Source: Desulfobacteraceae bacterium
Lineage (GTDB): Bacteria; Desulfobacterota; DSM-4660; Desulfatiglandales; Desulfatiglandaceae
Assembly (NCBI GenBank): GCA_016844935.1
Contig: JAERTK010000066.1
Location: forward strand, 1-64,000
DNA: 64,000 nucleotides
Reading direction: 5' to 3'
Positions 26,390-35,084 of this stretch are shown here, piece after piece (within the stretch, counting starts at the first letter, position 1; each line of letters opens with the position of its first letter). Below the pieces are notes generated by a model. It was given only the letters and a program-made list of their open reading frames with translations. It searched no databases and was not told the DNA's origin. The position numbers were made by a program, and so were the translations under genes.

Positions 26390-27601
26390 ATGCCGAATAT
26401 TTCATCCAGAACATCCAATCTGGGAACGGAAAACGCCTTTGTTGTTCTAGAGGAAGTCAACGAACTGGCCGCCCAGGGCCGGGACATCCTCAGTTTCTGC
26501 ATCGGACAGCCCGATTTCAACACGCCATCCAACATCTGCCAGGCCGCCCAAAAAGCAATCGAGGAGGGAAAACACGGTTACACCCCCAGCGCCGGCATCC
26601 CCGAACTCAGGGAAGCGGTTGCCGCCTATTTATCCAGGACACGGGACATCCAGGTGGAACCCGACTGGGTCGTCATCGCCAACGGTGCAAAACCTTTCAT
26701 CGGCTTTACCCTTCTATCGGTCACCGATTACGGAAAAGGGCACGAGGTGCTCTACCCCAATCCGGGGTTTCCCATCTATGCCTCCCAGACCCTGGCACAT
26801 GGTGCCGTACCGGTCCCCCTTCATCTTCTCGAAAGCAGGAACTTTGCCTTTGACGTGGACGAGATGGAATCGCGAATCACCCCGGACACCAAGCTCCTCA
26901 TCCTCTGCTCCCCCCATAACCCCACCGGCGGGGTTCTCACGAGGGAGACGCTGGAAAAAGTCGCCGAAGTGGCTCTCAGGCACAACCTCTGGGTCTATTC
27001 GGATGAGGTCTATTCCCGAATGGTCCATGACGAAAAATTTGAGAGCATCGCCAGCATCCCCGGGATGATGGAAAGGACCATCATCTGCGACGGCGCATCC
27101 AAGACCTACGCCATGACCGGCTGGCGACTCGGGTATGCCGTTAACGAAACGCTCGCCCCCTATTTCGCCACCTGGATGACCAATACGGATTCATGCGCCA
27201 GCCACGTGACCCAGTGGGCCATAGTTGAGGCCTTAAACGGTCCCCAGGAACAACCGGATCATATGATGGGCATCTTCAAAAAAAGAAGGGATCTGATCGT
27301 AGACGCCCTCAACGGGCTCGACGGGGTTACCTGTCTCTCTCCCGGGGGTGCGTTTTATGTCTGGCCCAACGTCACCGAACTCTGCAAAATGGTCGGGTCA
27401 GAGAACTCGGAGATACTTCGGAAAAGGCTCCTGCACGAAGCGGGAATAGCCGTATTGGCGGATATCCACTTTGGAGAAAGGGTCCCCGGGGAAGGGCAGC
27501 ACCTGCGGTTTTCCTACGCCACCAGCAACGATAACATCATCGAGGGGATGGAACGGCTCAAGCACTTCATTAAGACCCAACGGGCGAATACATCAGCTTA
27601 A
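26390..27601 (+). CDS. Class I/II PLP-dependent aminotransferase (AspC-like)
   Basis: A 403-residue PLP enzyme of fold type I. The PLP lysine is in CDGASKTYAMTGWRLGY (about residue 245). The cofactor-binding motif SPHNPTGGVLTRETLE and the phosphate-binding region NGAKPFIGF are present. ATG at 26390 follows AAAGGA. The likely reaction is transfer of an amino group between aspartate, alanine or another amino acid and 2-oxoglutarate. The exact substrate cannot be read. It is transcribed away from the met operon. Its last 9 bp overlap the 3' end of the HAD phosphatase gene on the other strand. Confidence 0.92.
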   Translation: MPNISSRTSNLGTENAFVVLEEVNELAAQGRDILSFCIGQPDFNTPSNICQAAQKAIEEGKHGYTPSAGIPELREAVAAYLSRTRDIQVEPDWVVIANGAKPFIGFTLLSVTDYGKGHEVLYPNPGFPIYASQTLAHGAVPVPLHLLESRNFAFDVDEMESRITPDTKLLILCSPHNPTGGVLTRETLEKVAEVALRHNLWVYSDEVYSRMVHDEKFESIASIPGMMERTIICDGASKTYAMTGWRLGYAVNETLAPYFATWMTNTDSCASHVTQWAIVEALNGPQEQPDHMMGIFKKRRDLIVDALNGLDGVTCLSPGGAFYVWPNVTELCKMVGSENSEILRKRLLHEAGIAVLADIHFGERVPGEGQHLRFSYATSNDNIIEGMERLKHFIKTQRANTSA

Positions 27602-28249
27602 CAAATTCGGTAATTCCATGGGTCGACTGATGATTTGAACAGCCCCTGACTCCCGCAATTCATTCTCGGGGCGAAACCCCCAGAGCGCTCCAACCGGTAG
27701 CATGCGAGCGTTAACCGCTGTTTTCATGTCAGTGCCACTGTCGCCGAGATAGAGACATTCCTGAGGCGAAATACCCAAACTCCCGGCAATCTCCCGCGGC
27801 ACCGTGGGATCGGGCTTTATGGGATGTCCTTCCCTCTGGCCAAACACTGCCTCAAACCGCCACCTGGAAAGAAATTCCTGGATGCAGAGTTCAGCGAATT
27901 CCTGGGGCTTGTTGGTAAACACGGCCATTGGAATCCCTTTCTCGGTCAGCACATCCAACAGTTCCGGTACACCGTCATAGATCCTGGTCTTTCGGTTCCA
28001 GTTCCGATGATATTCTTCGAGAAACACCTTCAAGCATTCCGATATCAATTTATTATCATTGCGCTTTTCGGGCGGAAGTGTCCGAGTCACAATCATGGCG
28101 GCCCCATTACCCACGAAATAACGAAATGACGCCACCGGGTGCGTTGGAAACCCCCTATCCGCCAGGGTCCGATTCATGGCGTCTGCAAGATCCGCCAATG
28201 TGTCAAGCAACGTCCCGTCCATGTCGAAAATGACGGCTTTATATTCCAT
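27593..28249 (-). CDS. HAD-family phosphatase, phosphoglycolate-phosphatase-like
   Basis: A 218-residue HAD hydrolase. The nucleophile motif is VIFDMDGTLLDT (residues about 5-16). Motif II is FTNKP, and motif III/IV is GDSGTDMKTAVNA (about 170). The helical cap between them is of the Gph type. ATG at 28249 follows AAAGGAT; the longer frame upstream has no support. The usual role is removal of 2-phosphoglycolate or a similar small phosphate ester. Substrate range of this family is broad, so the name is tentative. Confidence 0.88.
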   Translation of the reverse strand: MEYKAVIFDMDGTLLDTLADLADAMNRTLADRGFPTHPVASFRYFVGNGAAMIVTRTLPPEKRNDNKLISECLKVFLEEYHRNWNRKTRIYDGVPELLDVLTEKGIPMAVFTNKPQEFAELCIQEFLSRWRFEAVFGQREGHPIKPDPTVPREIAGSLGISPQECLYLGDSGTDMKTAVNARMLPVGALWGFRPENELRESGAVQIISRPMELPNLLS

Positions 28250-28416
28250 TCTGATCCTTTCTGATTCCAAATTATGATCGAAATAACGAATGACATTCTT
28301 CAAAGCTACCCAATCCCTTGTTTTGTGTCAACGGCAATCGATAGCGTATTCAGCACGACCCAAGGATGGGGCCAGACGATCCAAATTGAAAACCTTTTTC
28401 CTGTTGACCATGGTCT

Positions 28417-28446
28417 TTGACTATGGCAGTCTAATTTTCATGTAAT
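28417..28446 (+). promoter_or_regulatory. Probable promoter of the solute-binding protein gene
   Basis: TTGACT (28417-28422), an 18-bp spacer and TGTAAT (28441-28446). Both boxes match the sigma70 consensus at five of six positions. It ends 44 bp before the ATG of the solute-binding protein gene. Confidence 0.45.
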
Positions 28447-28490
28447 TTCTGATTATTGTAAACAGGTCGGGTTATCGAGTGGACATACTG

Positions 28491-30059
28491 ATGAAAAGGT
28501 TGTGGCTCACCCAAAGGTCTTTTACGCTGGTCATCTGGCTTTTTAAGCCCTTGTTTATCATGAGCCTTGTCCTCTGGCTGGTGTTCCAGGCGATGGGGGT
28601 GTGCTGCGCCAAAAATGATACCCTGATCGTTGCCTATAAATCCCACATTAAGACCTTGGGGTTTTCCAACCCCACCACCAGGAAAGCCTTTGTTCTGGCA
28701 CATAACTGGGCCGATACCCTGGTTTACCGCGATCCTGAAAAAATGGCCCTGGTTCCCTGTCTTGCTGAATCCTACCGATCCGTGGGAACGAACTGCATTC
28801 AATTTCGACTCCGAAAAGGGATTCAATTCCACAATGGGGAACCGTTCAATGCCGACGCGGTTAAAGCCTCCTTTGACTATCTGAGGGATGTAGAGCTGAT
28901 GTCCTCCCTGCCCTACGGGTTTCTGAAAGGGGTTGATATCCTGGATGAATACACGGTTCGCATCAATACCGCTGTCCCCTATTCAATCGCCCTTGAAGTC
29001 ATCGCCAATATCCTCCTCATCTACCCTCCAAAATACCTTAAAGAGGTTGGATGGGAGGCTTTCGGGAAGCACCCTGTGGGCACAGGACCCTATCGTTTCA
29101 AAGACTGGTCTAACCCTTCGGAAATCGTGTTCGAGGCAAATCCCCAATATTTCGGAGGGCCCAAAGGTAAGCCAATGATTCCCAATCTCAGGATCGTGAT
29201 GATTCCCGAAGAATTGGTTCGAATGGAGGCGTTGCTGACGGGTCAGGTCGATCTGGTTCGAGGCGGCTCCGTAGCACCGGATCAGATCCATTTCCTGAAG
29301 GCAAATCCAGGCATCAAAATATCCAAAGCGGAAACCATGCGCATCTTCTTCCTGATCATGGACGCCACCGGTAAAACCAAAACACCCTTTTTTAAAGACA
29401 AACGGGTTCGGAAGGCCATGAATCACGCAATCGACAAGCAGACCCTTGTGAAGAAGGTCCTCAAAGGTTACGCCAAAACCGCCCATTCAGTGGTGACACC
29501 GCTTCATTTTGGTTACACAAAAGATGTGGTGAACTACCCTTATGATCCTGCCAAGGCAAAAGAGTTGCTTAAAGAGGCTGGATATCCTAACGGTTTCGAG
29601 GTGGATCTCTATTTTATTCGGGATGAAAGCGTGGTCGAAGAAATTGCCGAATATCTCAGACGGGTGGGAATCAAAACCAATCTTGTTATAAAAAAACGAT
29701 GGAGAGATCTTTACGGAGAAATTGTGGGAGGAAATGCCCCCTTGATTTTTCTGCCCACAGGGGGATATTCCATTTTTGATGCCGGTGCCGTGTTGAATCT
29801 TTATTTCCTGATGAATTCCCCACGGTGCCTCGGCTCTACTTGGGAAGTAGACCGAATCCTTAAGCAGGCAGATCAAACAACGGATGTTGGCCATCGCCAT
29901 GGCCTGCTCGCAAGGGCTCAAAAAATCATTTCGGAGGAAGCCTTTTGGGTACCCCTTTATTACGGCAACTCCATTGCGGCAATGAATAAAGATCTAAACT
30001 TTAATACGAGCTATGACGAAATCGATCGGTATTTTAACGCATTCTGGTCCCGGGAATGA
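28491..30059 (+). CDS. ABC transporter substrate-binding protein, family 5 (oligopeptide/nickel type)
   Basis: A 522-residue extracytoplasmic protein. A hydrophobic segment (about residues 15-35) ends in QAMGVCCAKND, which could be a lipobox or a normal signal cleavage site. The family-5 signature is visible in LAESYRSVGTNCIQFRLRKG, IQFHNGEPFNADAVKASFDY, HPVGTGPYRFKDW and VRKAMNHAIDKQTLV. Such proteins bind peptides, nickel complexes or sugars for import. No permease or ATPase genes are adjacent on this strand, so this is an orphan binding protein. ATG at 28491 is used; GTG at 28479 is an alternative, and neither has a strong ribosome-binding site. Confidence 0.88.
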   Translation: MKRLWLTQRSFTLVIWLFKPLFIMSLVLWLVFQAMGVCCAKNDTLIVAYKSHIKTLGFSNPTTRKAFVLAHNWADTLVYRDPEKMALVPCLAESYRSVGTNCIQFRLRKGIQFHNGEPFNADAVKASFDYLRDVELMSSLPYGFLKGVDILDEYTVRINTAVPYSIALEVIANILLIYPPKYLKEVGWEAFGKHPVGTGPYRFKDWSNPSEIVFEANPQYFGGPKGKPMIPNLRIVMIPEELVRMEALLTGQVDLVRGGSVAPDQIHFLKANPGIKISKAETMRIFFLIMDATGKTKTPFFKDKRVRKAMNHAIDKQTLVKKVLKGYAKTAHSVVTPLHFGYTKDVVNYPYDPAKAKELLKEAGYPNGFEVDLYFIRDESVVEEIAEYLRRVGIKTNLVIKKRWRDLYGEIVGGNAPLIFLPTGGYSIFDAGAVLNLYFLMNSPRCLGSTWEVDRILKQADQTTDVGHRHGLLARAQKIISEEAFWVPLYYGNSIAAMNKDLNFNTSYDEIDRYFNAFWSRE

Positions 30060-30078
30060 TGAAATCCCATGCATGGAA

Positions 30079-31224
30079 TTACGAAATCGGCTTGCGCTCC
30101 TCGGGGGGGACAAAAACTTCAGGACTTTCGTTCGGAAGGCTTTCCACATACAGAGACTGACTGGGGAAAGCAAAACCGACCCCGGCCTCTTCCACAATCT
30201 CCTTGATCCGGTAGGCGAGCTGTTCCTTGAGCTCAAGCCATTCCCCCCACTCCGTGGTGCGGGTAAAGCAGTAGAGCATCATGTCGATTGAGGAATCGCT
30301 GAAACGGTCGATGCGTACGAAGGTGGAGACTTCAGGGGGATGGGCGAAAGCCTCTGAACCAAGAATATAGGCCTCGATCCGGTCCCTGATGATCCGGAGC
30401 TGCTCAACGGTGGCTCGGTACTCCACCCCGATAATCCAGTAAATCCGTCGGTGGGTCATGGCAGAAAAATTTATGGCTGAATTGTCCGAAAGCTTGGAAT
30501 TGGGCACATAAACCGGGGCCTTGTCGAACCGGCGCACCACGGTAGATCGAAACCCGATGGTCTCCACGGTTCCCTCCACCACACCCTTGACCCGGATCCA
30601 GTCCCCCGGATGGAACCTTTTTTCAACGATTACGAGAATCCCTGATATGAGATTCTTGAAAAGATCCTGGGCCCCCAGGGCCACAGCGACCCCGAAGAGT
30701 CCGAGTCCCGCGATGATCGGTCCGATCCTGATACCCCAGATCTCCAGGATCGTTGCCCCACCGATGAAGATGAAAGCAATGTTGACGGCTTTGATGAGCC
30801 AATCCACCATGGGGGTTGTAAAGACCTTTTCCAAGCCCCGCATTAACGCGGACAGAGGCCGAACCAGACTGACCAGGGCCCAAAAAATAACGAAAACGAT
30901 GAGAGAACGGAGCACGCGATCTGAGAAGGCTTCCAACTTCCCCGAAAGATTGAGATGCTCTATTGCAAAATAGACGCCCAGCACCACAGGGATGAAACTC
31001 GCCGGTTTCTGAAGGACCTCCAGGGCCTTATCGTCCAAAGGTGTAGAAGTCTTTTGGGTGAGCAGACTGATTCGATGGATAACAATTCGGGAAAACAGAC
31101 GACGAATAATCAGGAATCCCAGGAAAATAAAGACCGCCACTGTAATTCGTCCAATATCGATCCCGTAAAGGCCGTTTTCCCACACATTCACAACAACCGC
31201 CCAAAATGTCTTCCAACTGTCCAT
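30079..31224 (-). CDS. MscS-family mechanosensitive ion channel
   Basis: A 381-residue membrane protein. Four or five hydrophobic segments lie in residues about 20-190. The pore helix region is GPIIAGLGLFGVAVALGAQD, rich in alternating G and A as in MscS TM3, and is followed by the beta domain (HPGDWIRVKGVVEGTVETIG) and VPNSKLSDNSAINFS. The C-terminal alpha/beta domain is complete. It opens on hypo-osmotic shock to release solutes. The gene is tail-to-tail with the solute-binding protein gene (19 bp apart). A stranded gene fragment lies just upstream. Confidence 0.92.
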   Translation of the reverse strand: MDSWKTFWAVVVNVWENGLYGIDIGRITVAVFIFLGFLIIRRLFSRIVIHRISLLTQKTSTPLDDKALEVLQKPASFIPVVLGVYFAIEHLNLSGKLEAFSDRVLRSLIVFVIFWALVSLVRPLSALMRGLEKVFTTPMVDWLIKAVNIAFIFIGGATILEIWGIRIGPIIAGLGLFGVAVALGAQDLFKNLISGILVIVEKRFHPGDWIRVKGVVEGTVETIGFRSTVVRRFDKAPVYVPNSKLSDNSAINFSAMTHRRIYWIIGVEYRATVEQLRIIRDRIEAYILGSEAFAHPPEVSTFVRIDRFSDSSIDMMLYCFTRTTEWGEWLELKEQLAYRIKEIVEEAGVGFAFPSQSLYVESLPNESPEVFVPPEERKPIS

Positions 31225-31240
31225 TCTTTCCTCCAGCTTA

Positions 31241-31382
31241 TGGGGTATTCAACCTTCTATTATCGAGGATATTGCTAGATTACTGAATGAAATCAAGAAA
31301 ACAAAAAACCTGGCCATTATTGTTTCGGAGCAGGCATTAAACTTCACGGTTGATATGGCGGATCGGGTGTTTGTCATTTCAC
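31241..31382 (+). pseudogene. C-terminal fragment of a LivF/UrtE-type ABC ATPase gene
   Basis: The plus strand from 31244 reads GIQPSIIEDIARLLNEIKK, then NLAIIVSEQALNFTVDMADR and VFVIS. This matches the region after the Walker B aspartate in branched-chain amino acid and urea ABC ATPases, where EPTEGIQPSI, LLVEQ and ADR are standard motifs. There is no Walker A, no start codon and no continuation after about residue 47. It overlaps the 3' end of the acyl-CoA ligase gene on the other strand by a few bases. It is a relic left at a recombination junction. Confidence 0.72.
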
Positions 31383-33170
31383 ATAAAGAGATTCGATCTC
31401 CGGCATGTACCGTTCCAGCACATTGCGCCGTTTCAGTTTCATGGTCTGGGTCAGCATGCCGTTTTCAGAAGAAAAAGTTTCAGACATGAACAGAAATTTC
31501 CTGGGGATTTCATATCCACCGAATTTACCCTTGAGCCCATCTGAAACGGCGTTAGAGATCATTTCCTGCACATCCGGATTCCCTGCCAGGGCTTCCGGAT
31601 CATCGGGCAGATTGTTTTCCCTGGCATATTTTTCAAGCACCTCAAAATCCGGCACCACCAGGGCAACATTGTAGTCCCGCCCATCGCCGTAAATCATGAC
31701 CGTTTCCACCTCCGGGAGCAGTTTGATCTCCTCTTCCAGGGCCGCGGGGAAAACATATTTTCCGTTTACCAGCTTGTATTGTTCCTTGATGCGCCCCGTG
31801 ATGTAGAGATAGCCATCCTCGTCCAGCCGCCCCCGGTCACCGGTCCGGAATCCCCCGTCTTCGGTCATCACTTCTTTGGTGGCCTCGGGGTTGTTGTGGT
31901 ACCCCTGCATGACGTTGGGGCCATGAACGATAATTTCCCCGTCGTCACTCCCCTCTTCTGATAAAACCGGATCAATCTCCACCCGCACCTGGTCGATGGC
32001 TCGCCCCACGGTACCGGGCCTGTGCGCTATAGGGCAGTTCATGGTGACCGCAGGCGTGGTCTCGGTCAACCCGTAGCAATCATAAACCTTCACACCGATA
32101 TCGGAAAAGAAATGACTAATCCCCACATTCATCGTCGCGCTGCCGCTGATGGAGCCCGTGAGCCTTCCACCGAAACGTTCTCGAATCTTTTTAAAAACGA
32201 TGGCGTCAGCCATTTTGAATTTCAGGTCTGTCAGAAAGCAGGATTTGCCTTCTGCGGCCAGTTCCCTGCGTTTTTTACCACTTTCAACACCCATGGTGAA
32301 AAGCATCTTCGCCAGGCCCCCGGTCTCATTCATCTTGGCCCCTAGCCCGGCGTATATCTTGTTGAACACCTTGGGCACGGCAATGAGGAAAGTGGGCTTT
32401 ACTTTTCCCATATCCTCCGCAATGGTCGTCACATTTTCCACGAAACCCACGGATCCCCCCACATGGGTAAAACAGTACAATTCACCGGTTTGCCCAAAAG
32501 AGTGGGCCCACGGCAGGATGGACAGTGCCCGGTCATCAGTGCCCAATTCAGGATAATTCTTTTTCGCAGCCGCCACATTGGTTGTAAAATTGCCGTGGGA
32601 AAGGAGTACCCCTTTAGGGCTGCCGGTGGTGCCGGAGGTGTAGATCAGAACAGCGATATCGGAGGGTTCCGGTTTTATGGATTTCACGGGATTGGCTTTC
32701 CCCTGCCGTTCCAGTTCGGCCATGCTGTTTTCACCTGTCGCATCGATAATGAACACCTTTTCGAGCGCCGGGGTTTCATCCTTGAATGCCATCACTTTTT
32801 CGTAAATTTCCGCCGATGATACCAGCAGCCATTTGATGCCGCTGTCGTTGATGATATATTTCCATATTTTTTCCAGTTCGTTTTCGTACATGGGAATATA
32901 TCGGGCGCCCAAGCCATAGGTGGCAAAGGCGCAAATAGCCCATTCTGTTCGGTTGTTGGCAATAATGCCCACCGCATCATTTTTTTGAACGCCCGCACCG
33001 GCCAGACCACCGCGCAGGTTGTCTATGCGATCGCCCAACTCCCGGTAAGTGACCCACTCATAGTCACCTTGAGTGTTCTTCGTGCCGAAGACGGGCCTTT
33101 CCCCATATGCTTTGACGCTGTCTTCAATGAGGTCCACCAGGTTGTCCGGTTTGTCGTATCGATAAGCCAT
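31374..33170 (-). CDS. AMP-binding acyl-CoA ligase (long-chain fatty acid type)
   Basis: A 598-residue adenylate-forming enzyme. It activates a fatty acid with ATP and couples it to CoA at the cytoplasmic side of the membrane. Motif A7 is VLIYTSGTTGSPKGV (about residue 180), followed by DCYGLTETTPAVT, TGDRGRLDEDGYLYITGRIK and the C-terminal lysine region KLVNGKYVFP. The size and TGRIKE-type motif fit the long-chain FACS family. The next gene upstream is an acyl-CoA dehydrogenase, so both probably serve beta-oxidation. It may be transcribed with it or from the 172-bp gap. Confidence 0.93.
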   Translation of the reverse strand: MAYRYDKPDNLVDLIEDSVKAYGERPVFGTKNTQGDYEWVTYRELGDRIDNLRGGLAGAGVQKNDAVGIIANNRTEWAICAFATYGLGARYIPMYENELEKIWKYIINDSGIKWLLVSSAEIYEKVMAFKDETPALEKVFIIDATGENSMAELERQGKANPVKSIKPEPSDIAVLIYTSGTTGSPKGVLLSHGNFTTNVAAAKKNYPELGTDDRALSILPWAHSFGQTGELYCFTHVGGSVGFVENVTTIAEDMGKVKPTFLIAVPKVFNKIYAGLGAKMNETGGLAKMLFTMGVESGKKRRELAAEGKSCFLTDLKFKMADAIVFKKIRERFGGRLTGSISGSATMNVGISHFFSDIGVKVYDCYGLTETTPAVTMNCPIAHRPGTVGRAIDQVRVEIDPVLSEEGSDDGEIIVHGPNVMQGYHNNPEATKEVMTEDGGFRTGDRGRLDEDGYLYITGRIKEQYKLVNGKYVFPAALEEEIKLLPEVETVMIYGDGRDYNVALVVPDFEVLEKYARENNLPDDPEALAGNPDVQEMISNAVSDGLKGKFGGYEIPRKFLFMSETFSSENGMLTQTMKLKRRNVLERYMPEIESLYVK

Positions 33171-33187
33171 TGTTTTCCCCTTTCCCT

Positions 33188-33331
33188 GGAGCCGGTTTCA
33201 AAACGCCCCCTTTTGCTCGATCTCTGCGTCAGTCTCAAATTTTAATCCTCGAAATAATAAACATATTCCTGTGGTTAAAATTTTCCTCTTCCTTGATATC
33301 GAACAAAATTGAACATTTTGAAACTGGCTCC
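33188..33331. repeat. MITE-like element with 16-bp terminal inverted repeats
   Basis: GGAGCCGGTTTCAAAA at 33188-33203 and TTTTGAAACTGGCTCC at 33316-33331 are inverted copies with one mismatch. They enclose 112 bp that are AT-rich on the right side and do not code. The element fills most of the gap between the acyl-CoA ligase and dehydrogenase genes. It could be a miniature transposable element or a long hairpin in the transcript. Confidence 0.5.
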
Positions 33332-33342
33332 CTGATTCTCAA

Positions 33343-35043
33343 TTACGGATTCATTTCAAAGGTGTCTTTCAAGCAGTACACATGATTCTCCCAGATATTC
33401 AAAAAGCGTTCCCTCTGTGCAACGGGCTTTTTAATCATCTTCAGGCAAAGGGCCATCTGTTTTTCCGTGGTGCCGGGTTTAGTATAGATCTGCAGTGCAA
33501 ATTTGGAAAAATCCCGGATCATGACATCAAAAATCTGATCCACAAGGTCCTCTTCGACAACGTCCATTTTCGCTTTTTCGATGATGAGCTGACCGTAGAC
33601 CACCAGTGTGAAGAGTTCTCCCAGGTTCAACAGAAAGTCGATATCCCGGGTCTGTTCTTTATCCGGGGCGGCCGTCATGAGAAATTCCTTAAGCACCGAG
33701 ATCTGCTCCTTGAAACGGCTGACATTGGGCAGGTCCACACTGTCATAAGCCAGGTTGTAATCGTGAAATCGGATCTTACCCAATCCCCGGGTGGGCCCCT
33801 GGTTAAACATAAAATCGTCGTTTATGGGATCGTCCCGGTTGGGAATAAGCGGAAATTCATCCGGGTTGAAAAAATAGTTGGCCATGAATTTAATAACCAG
33901 CGCCATGTTCACATGGACAGTCCCTTCCAGCTTGGGCAGGGACCTGATTTCGCGTGCAGCCATTTCAAAATAGGTGTCCTTTTCGAACCCCCTGGCCGCA
34001 ATCACATCCCAGAGGAGGTTGATCACCTGCTCCCCTTCGGTGGTCACCTTCATCTTGACCATGGGGTTATAGAGCAGATAGCGCCGGTCCTCGGACGATG
34101 CTGAGCGCATATAGTCGCTGGCCCGGGAGGCAAACATTTTCATGGCCGCAAGGCGGGCGTAGGCATCCACAAAAAACTGTTGGATATGGGGAAAATCCGT
34201 GACCCACTTCCCATACAGGTTACGATGGGCCGCATGGGTGATGGCCTCGTAAAACGCATGGGTGCAAATGCCGATGCTGCCCCAGCCCAGGTTGAATTTT
34301 CCCACGTTGATGGTGTTGAGGCCCGAATCCCACGCATCCCTTCCCTTGGTAAGAATGTCTTCCTCAGTAATGGGATAGCTGTTTAAGGCATACTCCGCCA
34401 CATATCCCTGCCAGGCCACCACATTCTGAACGCAATCGTAATTCTCATGCTGTGAATCCACCACGAAAAAAACATACTCATCGGTTTCAGAATCCTTGGC
34501 AAAGGTGGAAACCATTGCGGCATCATTCCCGTTGCCGATGTAGTATTTTCCGCCGTCGGCCACATACCGCCCTTCCCCCAGATCCGTTAAAGACATTTCG
34601 GAGGAATAGAGATCCGCCCCGTGGGTTTTTTCAGAGAGGCCAAAGGCAAAAATACCGCCATCTTTGAGCAGCCTTGCGGTTTTGTGTTTCACCGCTTCAT
34701 TGTTTCCCATCCAGATGGGCCCCAATCCCAGGATGGTCACCTGCCAGGCGTACCAGTACGGCAGGCCGTAAAACCCCAGCACCTCGTTAAAGTCGCAATT
34801 GCGGAACGTATCCCAGCGGGCATCGGGATCATCTATGGCGTATTTGGGGGGGGTTAGAAGTGTGCTGAAGATCTCATTCTCTTTTAAAAATTCAATAAAA
34901 TCTGCGTACCAAACCTGACCATGATAGTCTTCCTTTAACTTTTGCTTGCCCATGTTTTCAAAAAAGGAAACGGTTTTCAACATGATCTCCCGGCTTCTTT
35001 CATCCAGGTGTTTGTATTTTTCGGTTCTGGGGTTTAAAAGCAT
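33343..35043 (-). CDS. Acyl-CoA dehydrogenase, long form
   Basis: A 566-residue flavoprotein of the acyl-CoA dehydrogenase family. It is longer than the usual 380 residues because of N- and C-terminal helical extensions. FAFGLSEKTHGADLYSSEM is the flavin/substrate region typical of these long enzymes. ATG at 35043 follows AGGAGAAATGAA. It oxidises an acyl-CoA to the 2-enoyl-CoA with FAD and passes electrons to an electron-transfer flavoprotein. Together with the adjacent ligase it suggests use of fatty acids or similar acids as electron donors. Chain length is unknown. Confidence 0.9.
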   Translation of the reverse strand: MLLNPRTEKYKHLDERSREIMLKTVSFFENMGKQKLKEDYHGQVWYADFIEFLKENEIFSTLLTPPKYAIDDPDARWDTFRNCDFNEVLGFYGLPYWYAWQVTILGLGPIWMGNNEAVKHKTARLLKDGGIFAFGLSEKTHGADLYSSEMSLTDLGEGRYVADGGKYYIGNGNDAAMVSTFAKDSETDEYVFFVVDSQHENYDCVQNVVAWQGYVAEYALNSYPITEEDILTKGRDAWDSGLNTINVGKFNLGWGSIGICTHAFYEAITHAAHRNLYGKWVTDFPHIQQFFVDAYARLAAMKMFASRASDYMRSASSEDRRYLLYNPMVKMKVTTEGEQVINLLWDVIAARGFEKDTYFEMAAREIRSLPKLEGTVHVNMALVIKFMANYFFNPDEFPLIPNRDDPINDDFMFNQGPTRGLGKIRFHDYNLAYDSVDLPNVSRFKEQISVLKEFLMTAAPDKEQTRDIDFLLNLGELFTLVVYGQLIIEKAKMDVVEEDLVDQIFDVMIRDFSKFALQIYTKPGTTEKQMALCLKMIKKPVAQRERFLNIWENHVYCLKDTFEMNP

Positions 35044-35084
35044 TTCATTTCTCCTAAAATATCAACAAGAGGGCAATCGGTTTT

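Noticed and set aside
28431-28832. Minus-strand frame over the start of the solute-binding protein gene
   Set aside because: It is antisense to a well-supported gene and its product has no family features.
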